This document shows positions 20,205-28,402 of a DNA stretch of 28,838 nucleotides, in pieces. The DNA comes from Saccoglossus kowalevskii (taxonomy: Eukaryota > Hemichordata > Enteropneusta > Harrimaniidae): assembly GCF_000003605.2 (NCBI RefSeq), contig NW_003156746.1, positions 9,344 to 38,181 on the forward strand, in the 5' to 3' direction. The number at the start of each line of letters is the position of its first letter. Position 1 is the first letter of the stretch. The position numbers and the translations under genes were made by a program. The notes under the pieces were generated by a model, which was given only the letters and a program-made list of their open reading frames with translations, was not told where the DNA came from and ran no database searches.

Positions 20205-20267
20205 CTGGAAAAAAACACGTAGCGTCAACTACATAGAGCCATGCTATCTCATTGACAGTGAGTAATA

Positions 20268-20279
20268 GGGGGGGGGGGG
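20268..20279 (+). repeat. Poly-G run
   Basis: This is an uninterrupted run of about 12 G in the short intron between EGF10 and EGF11, close to the acceptor side of the intron. It is a simple repeat likely to vary in length. Confidence 0.8.
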
Positions 20280-20351
20280 TAATTTTGAGGCACTGAAAGC
20301 TGAAGTTATTATTATTATTATGTTTTGCATATAACGAATATTTGACTGTAC

Positions 20352-20465
20352 CTGTTTCACAATTTGTTCCAATATAACCCGCAGGACAGGAACAGAAGTA
20401 ACCATTAACGCCGCCATTAAAATAACATGTTCCGCCATTATTGCATGGATTTGGACTACAAGGAT
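20352..20465 (-). CDS. EGF-like domain 10
   Basis: This is a phase 1-1 exon of 38 codons: CSPNPCNNGGTC, FCSC and YIGTNC. The middle loop contains FNGGVNG, a Gly/Asn-rich stretch. It has the P-N-P-C and O-fucose signatures. The donor GTACAG is non-ideal but is the only one consistent with phase and with the C-E-T end. Confidence 0.92.
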
Positions 20466-20609
20466 CTGAAGTAAAAAAAAAAAAAGAAATATGTTGGGTT
20501 ATTGATGTCCGACATCCAGTAGAATGGTTCGCAGCAGGAAATGCTTAACATTTTTGAAATGATACAGCCTGAAAATGAAGGGAAACGTGATGACAATAAA
20601 TTTTTTATT

Positions 20610-20930
20610 TAATCGACCGAGGCAAAAACATGCTCGAATGAAGAGTTCATCAGCATTGGCTCGGAAGGTTGAAAGTTAATGACTCTCTGACGCTAACATT
20701 TTAAACAACCAACGTCCTTCCGAGCAACAGCAGATTAGCAGCATACGAGAGAACAGTAGTATATGCTCGGCACAGCTACACAGCTGCAATTGTTAATGAA
20801 AACGAAGGGAAATTTCTGTCATGTGAGATTTGCATGCAAAACACGCAGTTTCCATCCATAGCGACCTCTCGTGGCGAATGTTTGCGTTACAGAGTCGAAA
20901 TTGCCTCGGTATGTCGTCCGTCAATAAAAT
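20610..20930. repeat. Possible foldback element in the intron between EGF9 and EGF10
   Basis: CGACCGAGGCAA near 20615 is mirrored by TTGCCTCGG near 20900, and inside it GCTCGGAAGG (about 20660) is mirrored by CCTTCCGAGC (about 20718). The arms are short and imperfect, so this may be a decayed inverted-repeat element or chance. Confidence 0.35.
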
Positions 20931-21139
20931 ATGTGTCTCAAGACGTGTTATGTTTTAAACAACGAACGACTATCCAACCAAATAGTTATCTGTTTGCTTG
21001 AACGACATACAGTAACTTACACTCATGACGTCACAGAAACGCTTCGTCGCTAGAGGGCGTAACTTACTGAAAAGATGTACTAGTATTACGGAATCACTGT
21101 GGACTTGAAAAACCATTGATGAATAAAAAAAATACTTAC

Positions 21140-21259
21140 TAACGGGCGTCGTTTCACAGAATGTACCCGTGTATCCCTGGACACATATACATTGGAATGT
21201 ACCACCAGCTTGTATCGAGCATGCGCCTCCATTTAGACACGGGTTCGGTTGACACGGGG
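21140..21259 (-). CDS. EGF-like domain 9
   Basis: This is a phase 1-1 exon of 40 codons: CQPNPCLNGGAC, FQCIC and YTGTFC, with a long ETTPV tail after the last Cys. It has P-N-P-C but Ala in place of the O-fucose Thr. The donor GTAAGT is strong. The extended, Thr- and Pro-containing tail makes a slightly longer linker to EGF10. Confidence 0.92.
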
Positions 21260-21337
21260 CTAGAGAGTGGGTAACAGAGACACATCGAAATACATGTTAC
21301 AGAATCATAAAAATGGTGACTGAAATAGATTAGGTAT

Positions 21338-21450
21338 CTCTGACGAAATTCTCGGTTGAAAAGAACACATTCGCAACAAAGTCTGTTATGCGAAGGACGT
21401 GCCGTTTATCAGACATATTCCATTGGGACAAGGCTGTCCGTTGCACCAGA
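21338..21450 (-). pseudogene. Relic EGF exon with in-frame stop (not numbered)
   Basis: On the minus strand this reads C-x3-P-C, then PNGICLINGTSFA followed by a stop. It closely matches the middle of EGF8 (FLINGTSF) and EGF15 (NNGIC), but the fourth Cys is lost and a TAA follows. The 3' end still resembles the end of EGF8 but has no intact donor. On the plus strand a stretch including GAAGGACGTGCCGT is shared with EGF15. I infer a duplicated EGF exon that decayed inside the intron between EGF8 and EGF9; skipping it leaves the frame intact. The edges are approximate. Confidence 0.7.
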
Positions 21451-21646
21451 TGGACACATAATGAAAATATAAAGATGCATAAAGATGTATCCTTCAATAC
21501 AAATGAAGACAGATGCACAGACACATGATGCAAAGTTTTTCATTTAAATAACAGAAAAGGGTGAACACAGCCCGACAGAAGCGTGATATGAGACAATGAA
21601 AAAAAACAGTTTGAAAATAAAAGACATAGAACGCAAGCAACTATAC

Positions 21647-21757
21647 CTTCGCTGCAAAGTTCGCCTACGTACTCGATAGGACATAGACACTCAAAGCTGG
21701 TCCCATTGATAAGAAAACATGTCCCATTATTGAGGCATGGGTTCGGGGTGCACAACG
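21647..21757 (-). CDS. EGF-like domain 8
   Basis: This is a phase 1-1 exon of 37 codons: CTPNPCLNNGTC, FECLC and YVGELC, with FLINGTSF in the middle loop. It has an O-fucose consensus and a C-S-E end shared with EGF14 and EGF15. About 45 bases of intron before its acceptor (from 21758 up) resemble the matching intron of EGF14 and EGF15, so these exons duplicated together with flanking intron. A dead relative lies just downstream at about 21338-21450. The donor GTATAG is weak. Confidence 0.92.
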
Positions 21758-22032
21758 CTGAAGTGAAGAGTTTTAACAATAATCATGCAGCATGCATTTA
21801 ACAACGAGTGAACAGTGATCTAAAGAGGTGACATACCTAATAACAATATTCAATAGAGTGGAAATAGTAAAGAAGTCATTAAAAATTGCAGTATTTATAG
21901 TATAGCTTGTCGTGCCACTAGGAATGTGATTTGCTTACAGATATTACGTTGTCATGACAGTGCGTTTGCAGTAAAAAGAGCGATGTGTGTACCAGTCCAT
22001 GCCAGATTCAATTGTTGACAGTTTGTACTTAC

Positions 22033-22140
22033 TGGTTTGACAGGTTGTTCCAGAGTAACCGGTTGGGCAACTACATTGGTAGCTCAGTTCCTGTACAGTA
22101 CACGTACCGCCGTACATACAGGGGTTAGGCATACATGGTG
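22033..22140 (-). CDS. EGF-like domain 7
   Basis: This is a phase 1-1 exon of 36 codons: CMPNPCMYGGTC, YQCSC and YSGTTC. It has P-N-P-C and an O-fucose consensus, with Tyr replacing the usual Asn before G-G. The donor is GTAAGT. The upstream intron to EGF6 is short (132 bases). Confidence 0.92.
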
Positions 22141-22272
22141 CTAAAAAATAAAAAGTAAATATTCTCCATTTATAAATCACATACGACTACATCGAGGAAA
22201 GAGTGGATAAACAAACGAACAGATTTAATATGTGCATTTTGTACCACCTTAGCAATTCTAAACCATACCTAC

Positions 22273-22389
22273 CGGTATTGCAAGTATCTCCTACATAACC
22301 TTCTGCACAAAAACACAGGTAATTTTGGTTGTTGTGAGAATTGAAACAAGTTGCCCCGTTCAGACAAGGGTTGCTACTGCACGGGTCGA
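22273..22389 (-). CDS. EGF-like domain 6
   Basis: This is a phase 1-1 exon of 39 codons: DPCSSNPCLNGATC, YLCFC and YVGDTC. The first loop C-S-S-N-P-C fits the O-glucose consensus C-x-S-x-P-C, and N-G-A-T-C fits the O-fucose consensus. The loop between the third and fourth Cys is rich in Asn (HNNQN). The donor is GTAGGT. It is one of the few domains in the first half without P-N-P-C. Confidence 0.92.
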
Positions 22390-23078
22390 CTGTAAACAGA
22401 GAAAATATCGTTAAAGTGAACCGGGGAAGCCTTACAAAGAGATCATCATAATTAGTAGGTCCGAGTGTACAACTTGGTAAGTTTATCTTGAAGAATGGCG
22501 CCGCGAGTTTTAAGCTAACAGCCACATAATGGGGTATCATAGTGGTTGGTATGATAGAAGTGAATTCCCGTAAAAACAGGGGTAAGAAGCTGATCAATAG
22601 AAATTACGGGAGAGATTAAAAAAAATCGTTTCAGCATTTCCCATATTTTCATTGTCATTCTTTCTTAGTGTGGTTACAAAGTTTAGATGAAACCAGATTA
22701 TGTAGGACCATTTTCCAAGTGCGATACAAAAACATAGAACTTCAACGCTTAGTTTACACACTCTGGTTTACAGTCGTTGTCATTTCACCATTTGAAGACA
22801 TCGATATCGTATCGATACAGTGTACGTAGTTATACACACAAATACATACTTCTCTAAAGTAAAATTATTATATGTAAACAACGTTCCAGGATTAATTTCC
22901 AATAGAGACGTCGTACTGATTTCTTCGAGGTTCGTACTAGAACTAGAACATTCCATGCAATTAGTACGTATATAAATCAATGCATTATTAGTAAGCGATG
23001 TATAATAAAGAAAAAAAAACAAGTTAAAAACATATCAATCTTTCTCAGATAAATAACGACCCAAATAAATGAACTCAC
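22390..23078. other. Intron between EGF5 and EGF6
   Basis: This intron is 689 bases. Apart from a short palindrome around 22798-22820 (ATCGATATCGTATCGAT) nothing was recognised. Confidence 0.5.
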
Positions 23079-23189
23079 GGAAAGAGCAAAGTATACCACT
23101 GTAGCCAGGTGGACAATCACAGGAAAAGTAATCATCTGTCGACATGCATATGCCATTGTTGTGACACGGATTGGGGTTACATGGGGTAT
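23079..23189 (-). CDS. EGF-like domain 5
   Basis: This is a phase 1-1 exon of 37 codons: CNPNPCHNNGIC, FSCDC and YSGILC. Junction Asp plus Thr-Pro precede the first Cys. It has the P-N-P-C motif but no O-fucose Thr/Ser. The donor GTGAGT is close to consensus. It is flanked by introns of 987 and 689 bases, among the longer ones in this half of the gene. Confidence 0.92.
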
Positions 23190-23761
23190 CTAGATCGGAA
23201 ACAACTTATCGTTATTCTTCAGATATTCAAGATATGAAAACGTGACCACTGGTTAGGTCAGAGAATTACGGGAGGTGAAATAATTCTGGGTACTCGAGCA
23301 AATAGACCATAGAATGCATATGGCCACCAAGATCTCGTTGAAGCAAAAACGAAAGTCCCAGCGTTCTCACGGCGTTCTCAGCGAGATCTCGGACACGAGC
23401 ACGTTATGGTCTACTGAGGTTCGAATATCCAGCTTCGTTACCAGAGCTTGTAAATGGCAAAAAAAGGTGTATAAAGAGTTTAGTACCTACATGGAAGTGT
23501 TTACGAGTTAACTTCAATGGTTTTAGTACAGTTACGTCAGAGGAGGTAAATTGTGATTTAATTGTGTGCGTTGGAGAGATGTGTTATTCAGAACAATTAT
23601 CAATGCATGGCGTTAAGAAAGGCAAAACCGCAAGTGCATTTATACTTTATACTGTACTGAATAATACCACTCATTAATTATGACCAATCTAGCATTATTT
23701 ATACGATAGTGTGCATTCTTAATTTACAGTTGTGCCTACGCAATACGCCCTACTAAAAAGG

Positions 23762-23972
23762 TACTGTAAAATGACTAATTTTCACTGGGTTTAAATTTCG
23801 CTGATTTACCATTTCAGGCATATTCGGTGGGTTTTAAATTCACGGTTTTATCATTTAGATAATGTGTTCTATGCTAAATTTTACATATTCGCTGGGTTTT
23901 AATTTAGCGCATTTTCCAGTCAGCGAAATAAGCAAAATTAAAACACAGTGAATAATTAATCCCTTTACAGTA
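23762..23972 (-). mobile_element. TA-flanked foldback element, copy 2
   Basis: This 211-base element, inverted relative to copy 1, has ends TACTGTAAAA and CTTTACAGTA and the same internal GGGTTTTAAATT-type blocks. It lies in the intron between EGF4 and EGF5. The strong match suggests relatively recent insertion of a family present elsewhere in the genome. Confidence 0.8.
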
Positions 23973-24175
23973 TGTGATATGAGCACTACGCACAACGTGG
24001 TCGGGTAGTTACGGCCCGCATAACGGCTGTCACTGATATTGGACAAATAGTATATTAGTAAAAAGATGGGGTGCACTGAAAGAAACGAAGGGTGTTCAAT
24101 TAGTACGGTGCTGTCGTGTGTCCTAGAATACGAGAATTGTAAAGTGTTAGGTTTAGCGGTAACGGTGTGCCATAC

Positions 24176-24292
24176 CTAGGCAGGTATCTCCGACGTAACC
24201 GATGTGACATGTGCACTGGAATCCTAGTCCGCTGTGTGTGACGGTACACGTGCCGCCATGGCCGCAAGGGTTCGGTTCGCAGGGATCGTGGA
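24176..24292 (-). CDS. EGF-like domain 4
   Basis: This is a phase 1-1 exon of 39 codons: CEPNPCGHGGTC, FQCTC and YVGDTC. It begins H-D-P-C, carries the C-x-P-N-P-C motif and an O-fucose consensus, and replaces the usual Asn of N-G-G with His. The exon is noticeably richer in G and C than its introns. The donor is GTATGG. The upstream acceptor has a long T run. Confidence 0.92.
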
Positions 24293-24517
24293 CTACAAAA
24301 AAAATCACGTAAGTTAATAGTTATCGAACATTCGCTAGATTATATCACTACGAAAATAGAAGGTTGGCCCGGGTGTTCAGTTGTATCTTTGGATACATAC
24401 ATACAAAGCAGTAATTGTAATACTTGCCACCAAATAAAACTTTGTTATTTATATTTCGTACTGTAAATGTGAATGTCAACAAAGACAATGCATCGTATAG
24501 TAGGAGAGTATATCTAC

Positions 24518-24625
24518 CTGAGCAGGTGGTTCCACCAAAGCCCGGAAAACAGGAACACTGAAACGTATCCCCCAATTGGTAACAAGTGCCACCGTTTTCG
24601 CATGGATTAGGCTGGCAGGCTGTCC
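24518..24625 (-). CDS. EGF-like domain 3
   Basis: This is a phase 1-1 exon of 36 codons encoding [17 protein letters not shown] and FGGTTC, ending almost at the sixth Cys. The second-to-third Cys loop ends in Thr, giving the C-x4-S/T-C consensus for O-fucosylation in EGF domains of secreted proteins. The donor is GTAGAT, weaker than its neighbours. The acceptor is followed by a G-T-A lead-in. Confidence 0.92.
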
Positions 24626-24660
24626 CTGTTGAACAATAACATCACAGAAGTTAGTATTAC

Positions 24661-24825
24661 TTAAAGCGGGAGGGTCGTCACCTGCGCACGCGCGGGAATT
24701 GAGTCTCAGGCGATGATAACAACAAACGTTTAAAACGCAAAGGCTTATGGGCAGACGCTTGTTTATAAACAATGACACGCTATTGTCATCTGACACATGC
24801 GCAGGTGACGACTCCCCTGCTTTAA
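24661..24825 (+). mobile_element. TTAA-flanked foldback element, copy 1
   Basis: This 165-base element is bounded by TTAA at both ends. The left arm AGCGGGAGGGTCGTCACCTG continues CGCACGCGCGG. The right arm is its approximate reverse complement (CGCAGGTGACGACTCCCCTG, then CT). TTAA target duplications are characteristic of piggyBac-type transposition, so this is probably a non-autonomous derivative. It lies in the intron between EGF2 and EGF3. Confidence 0.8.
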
Positions 24826-25028
24826 ATGTTCGCACGAGAGAAAACAATGTAATAGGCGTTGTCAAGGGACTGATGAGTTTCATCCTCGGACAGGACCCCG
24901 TTATCATTGCGCTCTTCAAAAAAACGGCGGAACACGCGTTCTCGTAAAATATCGGGTTTAGTATGCGAATATTGAACTTTGAGTATATCCCTGAAAATGT
25001 TTCAGTTCAATCGAGGCTAATTGAGAGC

Positions 25029-25130
25029 GTGGTAGCTAGACTATATAACTGAAAATTGACGTTGCTAGACTACATCTGGAGAGTGACGTTGCTAGGCTAT
25101 AACTGGAGGGATACGTAGTTTGGCGATAGC
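25029..25130 (+). repeat. Minisatellite of about 27-base units
   Basis: There are three to four diverged units in tandem: GACGTTGCTAGACTACATCT and GACGTTGCTAGGCTATAACT, each continuing GGAG, with a related earlier unit (GGTAGCTAGACTATATAACT) and a decayed final one. It lies in the intron between EGF2 and EGF3, next to the TTAA element. Confidence 0.65.
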
Positions 25131-25243
25131 TCATACAGCCAACCGTGCATACCATAATTTAAATTTGTTCCAAAAGTCACGTAATAAAAAACAAAAGCAC
25201 GCTCGGCCCTGGCGTATAATAGGAGAGAACGTGCGTGACTTAC

Positions 25244-25357
25244 CGACATATGTCCCACAGTTTTGTCCGGTATATCCAATGGGACATCCGCATACATAGG
25301 TACTGTCACGTGCCGTACAGATACCACCATTTAGGCAAGGATTCGGCGTACAGATGG
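25244..25357 (-). CDS. EGF-like domain 2
   Basis: This is a phase 1-1 exon of 38 codons. The Cys pattern is CTPNPCLNGGIC, YVCGC and YTGQNC, followed by a GTYV tail. It has the C-x-P-N-P-C signature of the N-terminal half of the array. No O-fucose site (Ile precedes the third Cys). The donor is GTAAGT. The intron upstream (25358-25860) holds no recognised feature, and the intron downstream carries a TTAA element and a minisatellite. Confidence 0.92.
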
Positions 25358-25860
25358 CTGCGGAGAAATAAACTACACTGTTACAGACGCCAAGCCTTAC
25401 GGCCGGTAATACCCGAGACAATTGAAGTGACAACGCTCCAAGTAGCATATGTCTTGCCTTACGAGTTATCGGGAGTATAATACTCGTGGTATAATATGAG
25501 TCAGGCAACAACCTAAAGCAGCCAAAGAAGGTGGGTTGCCTCGTGTAAACGCAATTGTCGTCGATACGATCGGTGCGTTGTATCAAGTATTGCCTCCTGC
25601 ACAGCAGCCGAGAATGTCATGTACAGTTCTCATGAGGATGAGGTCACGTTTAGTATCAGAACCAAAAACAGGTATTTCCAAATAGACGATGTGTGAGTTT
25701 CGGTATCACGTGACATTTTGAGTAGGTCATTCAATTTAAAAATCGACCTTTAAATATGTGTTGATCACATCATTTTATGGTGGGTAAAAATTTGATTTGA
25801 AATACCGTAAAAAAGTTGCATTCGCATGGCTCACAGACGAGCCTACCATGTGAAACTTAC
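25358..25860. other. Intron between EGF1 and EGF2
   Basis: This intron is 503 bases. It stays open for some length upstream of EGF2 on the minus strand, but no protein pattern or repeat was recognised. Confidence 0.5.
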
Positions 25861-25977
25861 CTGTTGTGCTTGTTTCACAGTTTGCTCCCACCCACGCACT
25901 GTCGCACGTGCACGAATATCCCGAACCGTAGAGATCACACACCCCACCGTTCAGGCACGGATTCGGTGAACAGGGGT
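25861..25977 (-). CDS. EGF-like domain 1
   Basis: This is a phase 1-1 exon of 39 codons with six Cys in EGF spacing: CSPNPCLNGGVC, then YSCTC and WVGANC, with a short ETSTT linker after the last Cys. The Asp formed at the junction with the Reeler exon gives a D-P-C start. It lacks the Thr/Ser needed for the O-fucose consensus before the third Cys. The donor is GTAAGT. The tail is longer than in most of the array, as might suit the first repeat after a different domain. Confidence 0.92.
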
Positions 25978-26041
25978 CTAGAAGAATATAAGTACTACAA
26001 ATCTTAGAATGCGGTAAATAAAAGAATGTCATCTGGTCATT

Positions 26042-26082
26042 GTAATAATAATAATAATAATAATATAATATAATATAAGGAA
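26042..26082 (+). repeat. TAA/TAATA microsatellite
   Basis: About seven TAA units are followed by TATAA-type units, in the intron between the Reeler exon and EGF1. On the minus strand they translate to a spurious poly-Tyr run in the open frame upstream of EGF1. Confidence 0.85.
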
Positions 26083-26698
26083 ATTCGGTTTCTGTTTTCT
26101 GCACACTGTCGTTAATACAAATCGGAGTAACAGTAAAAACCGTGGTAATTTAGAAAAACATCTGTATAACAAGATTTTTTTTATAAAGAAGAAGCAATCG
26201 CTATAAAGAGAAAAAAACGATACGTCAGCCAATGTATCGCCACATAACTTCACGTCTCGACAAGTCCCGTCAGTGCGCCCTCTAAGCCGAAATTATGCGC
26301 CACTGACGCACAGAGATTTGCTGTGATGCAACTCGATGTGCTCCTAATTTATGCTAATTGATCTTAGAACACATTATACTATAGTATTGAATTTTTAATT
26401 TTTTAAAATGAAATTCATATTTTATAAACAAAATAAGTGTAAATACAAAAGAAATCAGAGTCACAACTTTTTTTTTGCTTCAAATCACCTATACCGACCT
26501 TCCCAGCATCAACAAGCCGACTGAACTTGATTTGGGGGAATTACATTTTGATTCACCGAATTCCCACAAAACCAGTCTTGTTAGAGGGCGCACTCTCTGC
26601 ATCCGTTATACGGTGAAAGGAATAAAAACAAAAGAAAGTCATGTCTCAGAAGTACATGCATAACATGGAACCACCCACACATTGTACTCATACTGTAC

Positions 26699-26772
26699 CT
26701 GTCGAGATTGGAGATAATATCGGCGATTTCACGTTCATCCAGAATGACGAGAAACTCTGTGCTACGGTGGCG
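26699..26772 (-). CDS. Reeler domain, exon 2 (C-terminal strand)
   Basis: This 74-base exon runs from phase 2 to phase 1. It completes the Reeler domain: the split Val codon joins to ATVAQSFSSFWMNV, then KSPILSPIST. The A-T-V-x-Q-x-F-x-x-F-W pattern is the usual last segment of a Reeler domain, directly after the G-D-I-E-F of the previous exon. It ends with one base (G) that joins to AC of the next exon to give Asp, starting the D-P-C of EGF1. The acceptor has a clear pyrimidine tract (CTTCTTTCAG) and the donor is GTACAG. The other two frames either carry an early stop or do not match the phase of EGF1. The exon therefore links the Reeler domain to the EGF array. Confidence 0.8.
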
Positions 26773-27138
26773 CTGAAAGAAGAACATACGTGATTAACTT
26801 TCATCCGTCACCTCGCACATGCCGCCTTTAGATAATGACCATTAGATTCTTATTGCTCCGCCAAAGTTTTTTTAGCAGAATTCCACTCAAACATTATTTT
26901 TACATATGTGACATTCCACGTTACTAATATGATAAAAGTAGGGGGTCCACTTTTCAACGTGAGGAAATTGATGCACAAACTGGAGGGTCCTTTGTGTGAA
27001 GGACATCACTAATCGTCACATGCTGTTACCTCCATCACTCCAACCTGCATATTCAATTATTTCTCCTACATACGGTGTGAACCCCATGTGGGGAAATTCG
27101 TAAATAATACATGTATAAGAACACTGGACATGACTTAC
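26773..27138. other. Intron inside the Reeler domain
   Basis: This 366-base intron is in phase 2 and splits the Val codon after G-D-I-E-F. No repeat was recognised. Confidence 0.6.
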
Positions 27139-27358
27139 ACAAACTCAATGTCACCGATTGCTGTATTGGGAGGTAGCCACGTGAGTACTGGGTTCGTTTT
27201 CAAATCGATGGACGAGTGCGTGGCGGAATCGGAAGACGATATACAAGTCACGAATTGTATGTACGGCGACGAGGTGTAAAACCACGTTCCCATCGGTGTA
27301 GTCTGGCCAACTTGGCGGGCTTGGAGAAGCAGGCCGGCAAATGTGCCATCGATTGTCA
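27139..27358 (-). CDS. Reeler domain, exon 1 of 2 seen
   Basis: This 220-base exon runs from phase 1 to phase 2. It encodes about 73 residues including TIDGTFAGLLLQAR, then PMGTWF, a single Cys (FVTC), SATHSSIDLK and LTWLPP, ending GDIEF plus a split Val codon. This order (G-x-F-x-G-LLLQAR, G-T-W/F, Cys, THSS, K, W-x-P-P, G-D-I-x-F) is typical of Reeler domains, which are extracellular beta-sandwich modules. The acceptor follows a short pyrimidine tract at about 27359-27380 and the donor is GTAAGT. The N-terminal third of the domain, which normally carries the partner Cys and a P-x-H motif, is not in this exon and must come from an upstream exon that I could not find. Confidence 0.85.
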
Positions 27359-27751
27359 CTGTTGTTTGAGAAGAACAAATGTTACGTTACTCGTAATTCT
27401 TTTCTATTTTCAGAAACAACTAAGAGGAGTCTTGTTCACCGAACAGCTATTATAATCTATCGCCCTGTATTGGTATACAGTCGAGTGATGAGATGAATAC
27501 ACATAAAACAACGGGAGCCCACAAGTAATAAACAAACATACAATCCAGTGTGCATATGAACGATACACCACAACACCGCGAGATCTCATCTCAAATATAT
27601 AACAACAGATTAATATACATGACATCTGCGTAACTTTGACCTGTGCTGTCACTGAATGAGTAACGCTTTAAATTCTACGCACACTGCATAGAAAATGATA
27701 ATACTGAACAAATCGCATTGGTAAACTTTAATATCACCTTACTTATCATTC

Positions 27752-27868
27752 AAAGAAGGCAGTCGTCACCTACGCTTGCGGCAAACGGCCTTAGCGTCTA
27801 TGAACCTTTGCTTTTTTAGCTTGGTACTCAATTCCCGCGCATGCGCAGATGGCGACACCTCGCTATAA
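27752..27868 (-). mobile_element. TTAA-type foldback element, copy 3 (decayed, inverted)
   Basis: On the minus strand this reads CTGCGCATGCGCGGGAATTG, then GCAAAGG and GACGC, and ends GTAGGTGACGACTG. It follows the order of the two intact copies but is shorter, with damaged ends (no clean TTAA). I infer an older insertion of the same family. Confidence 0.65.
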
Positions 27869-28240
27869 ATTGTCTCACATTTGACTACTAGTGATTTTGG
27901 TTCACGGGTGAAATAAAACAAAAACCCTAACATTTATTAAATGTGTTGTGTAATAATATACAAAAAAACAACGGCATTGTATTGAAGTAGACACAGACAT
28001 GAACCAACAGTTTAGTATTTTACATGACAATAGACTTTATTCATGGAAGGTACTATAATATAATCCATGATTGGAGAGAACAACTCCAAGTTTCACATAA
28101 GCATTGACCCTGTAATACAGCAGTTACTAAAAAGACCATGTGACAGTTTTTACCTGTGAGTTGAATCTAGAAAACAAAGGTTGCTATTGTTTCCGTGTGA
28201 GTGTTCTAGAGCCCATATCATCGTCTTGGATGTATATATC

Positions 28241-28402
28241 TTAAAGCGGGAGGGTCGTCACCCGCGCACGCGCGGGAATTGAGTCCCAGGCGACAACAAC
28301 ACATGCTAAAAACTAAAAGGCTCATGGGTAGACGCTTGTTTGTAAACAATGACACGCTATGACCATCTGACGCATGCGCAGGTGACGGCTCCCCTGCTTT
28401 AA
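28241..28402 (+). mobile_element. TTAA-flanked foldback element, copy 2
   Basis: This 162-base element is strongly similar to 24661-24825 in the same orientation, with TTAA at both ends, left arm AGCGGGAGGGTCGTCACC and right arm GGTGACGGCTCCCCTGCT. It lies upstream of the Reeler exons, in an intron or in intergenic DNA. Confidence 0.8.

Larger units (their letters stand above)
3430..27358 (-). other. Multi-exon gene: Reeler domain plus at least 42 EGF-like domains (partial at both ends)
   Basis: This is the span of one minus-strand gene assembled by eye from 44 exons. Each exon has AG before it and GT after it on the minus strand. Two Reeler exons (phase 1-2, then 2-1) come first, followed by 42 phase 1-1 EGF exons. 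Joining all 44 gives 5052 bases, and none of the 43 junction codons is a stop. The predicted product is a large extracellular protein. Reeler domains occur in Reelin, F-spondin and ferric-chelate reductase-like proteins. I do not recognise a standard family with a Reeler followed directly by a long EGF array, so I give no gene symbol. The start codon, signal peptide, C-terminus and any membrane anchor are not visible. A less likely alternative is that the Reeler exons belong to a separate upstream gene; the matching phases and the DPC start of EGF1 argue against that. Confidence 0.85.

Noticed and set aside
23330-23400. Inverted GATCTCG/CGAGATC words and a tandem CGTTCTCA in the intron between EGF4 and EGF5
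   Set aside because: The matches are too short and isolated to call an element.
24476-24919. Minus-strand open frame of 147 codons
   Set aside because: It is mostly translation of the TTAA element joined to an off-frame reading of EGF3. A similar peptide appears from the second element copy at 28218-28565, showing it comes from the repeat.
26268-26307. Hairpin GTCAGTGCGC / GCGCCACTGAC in the intron before EGF1
   Set aside because: Short isolated hairpin with no second copy or conserved context; likely chance or a worn repeat end.
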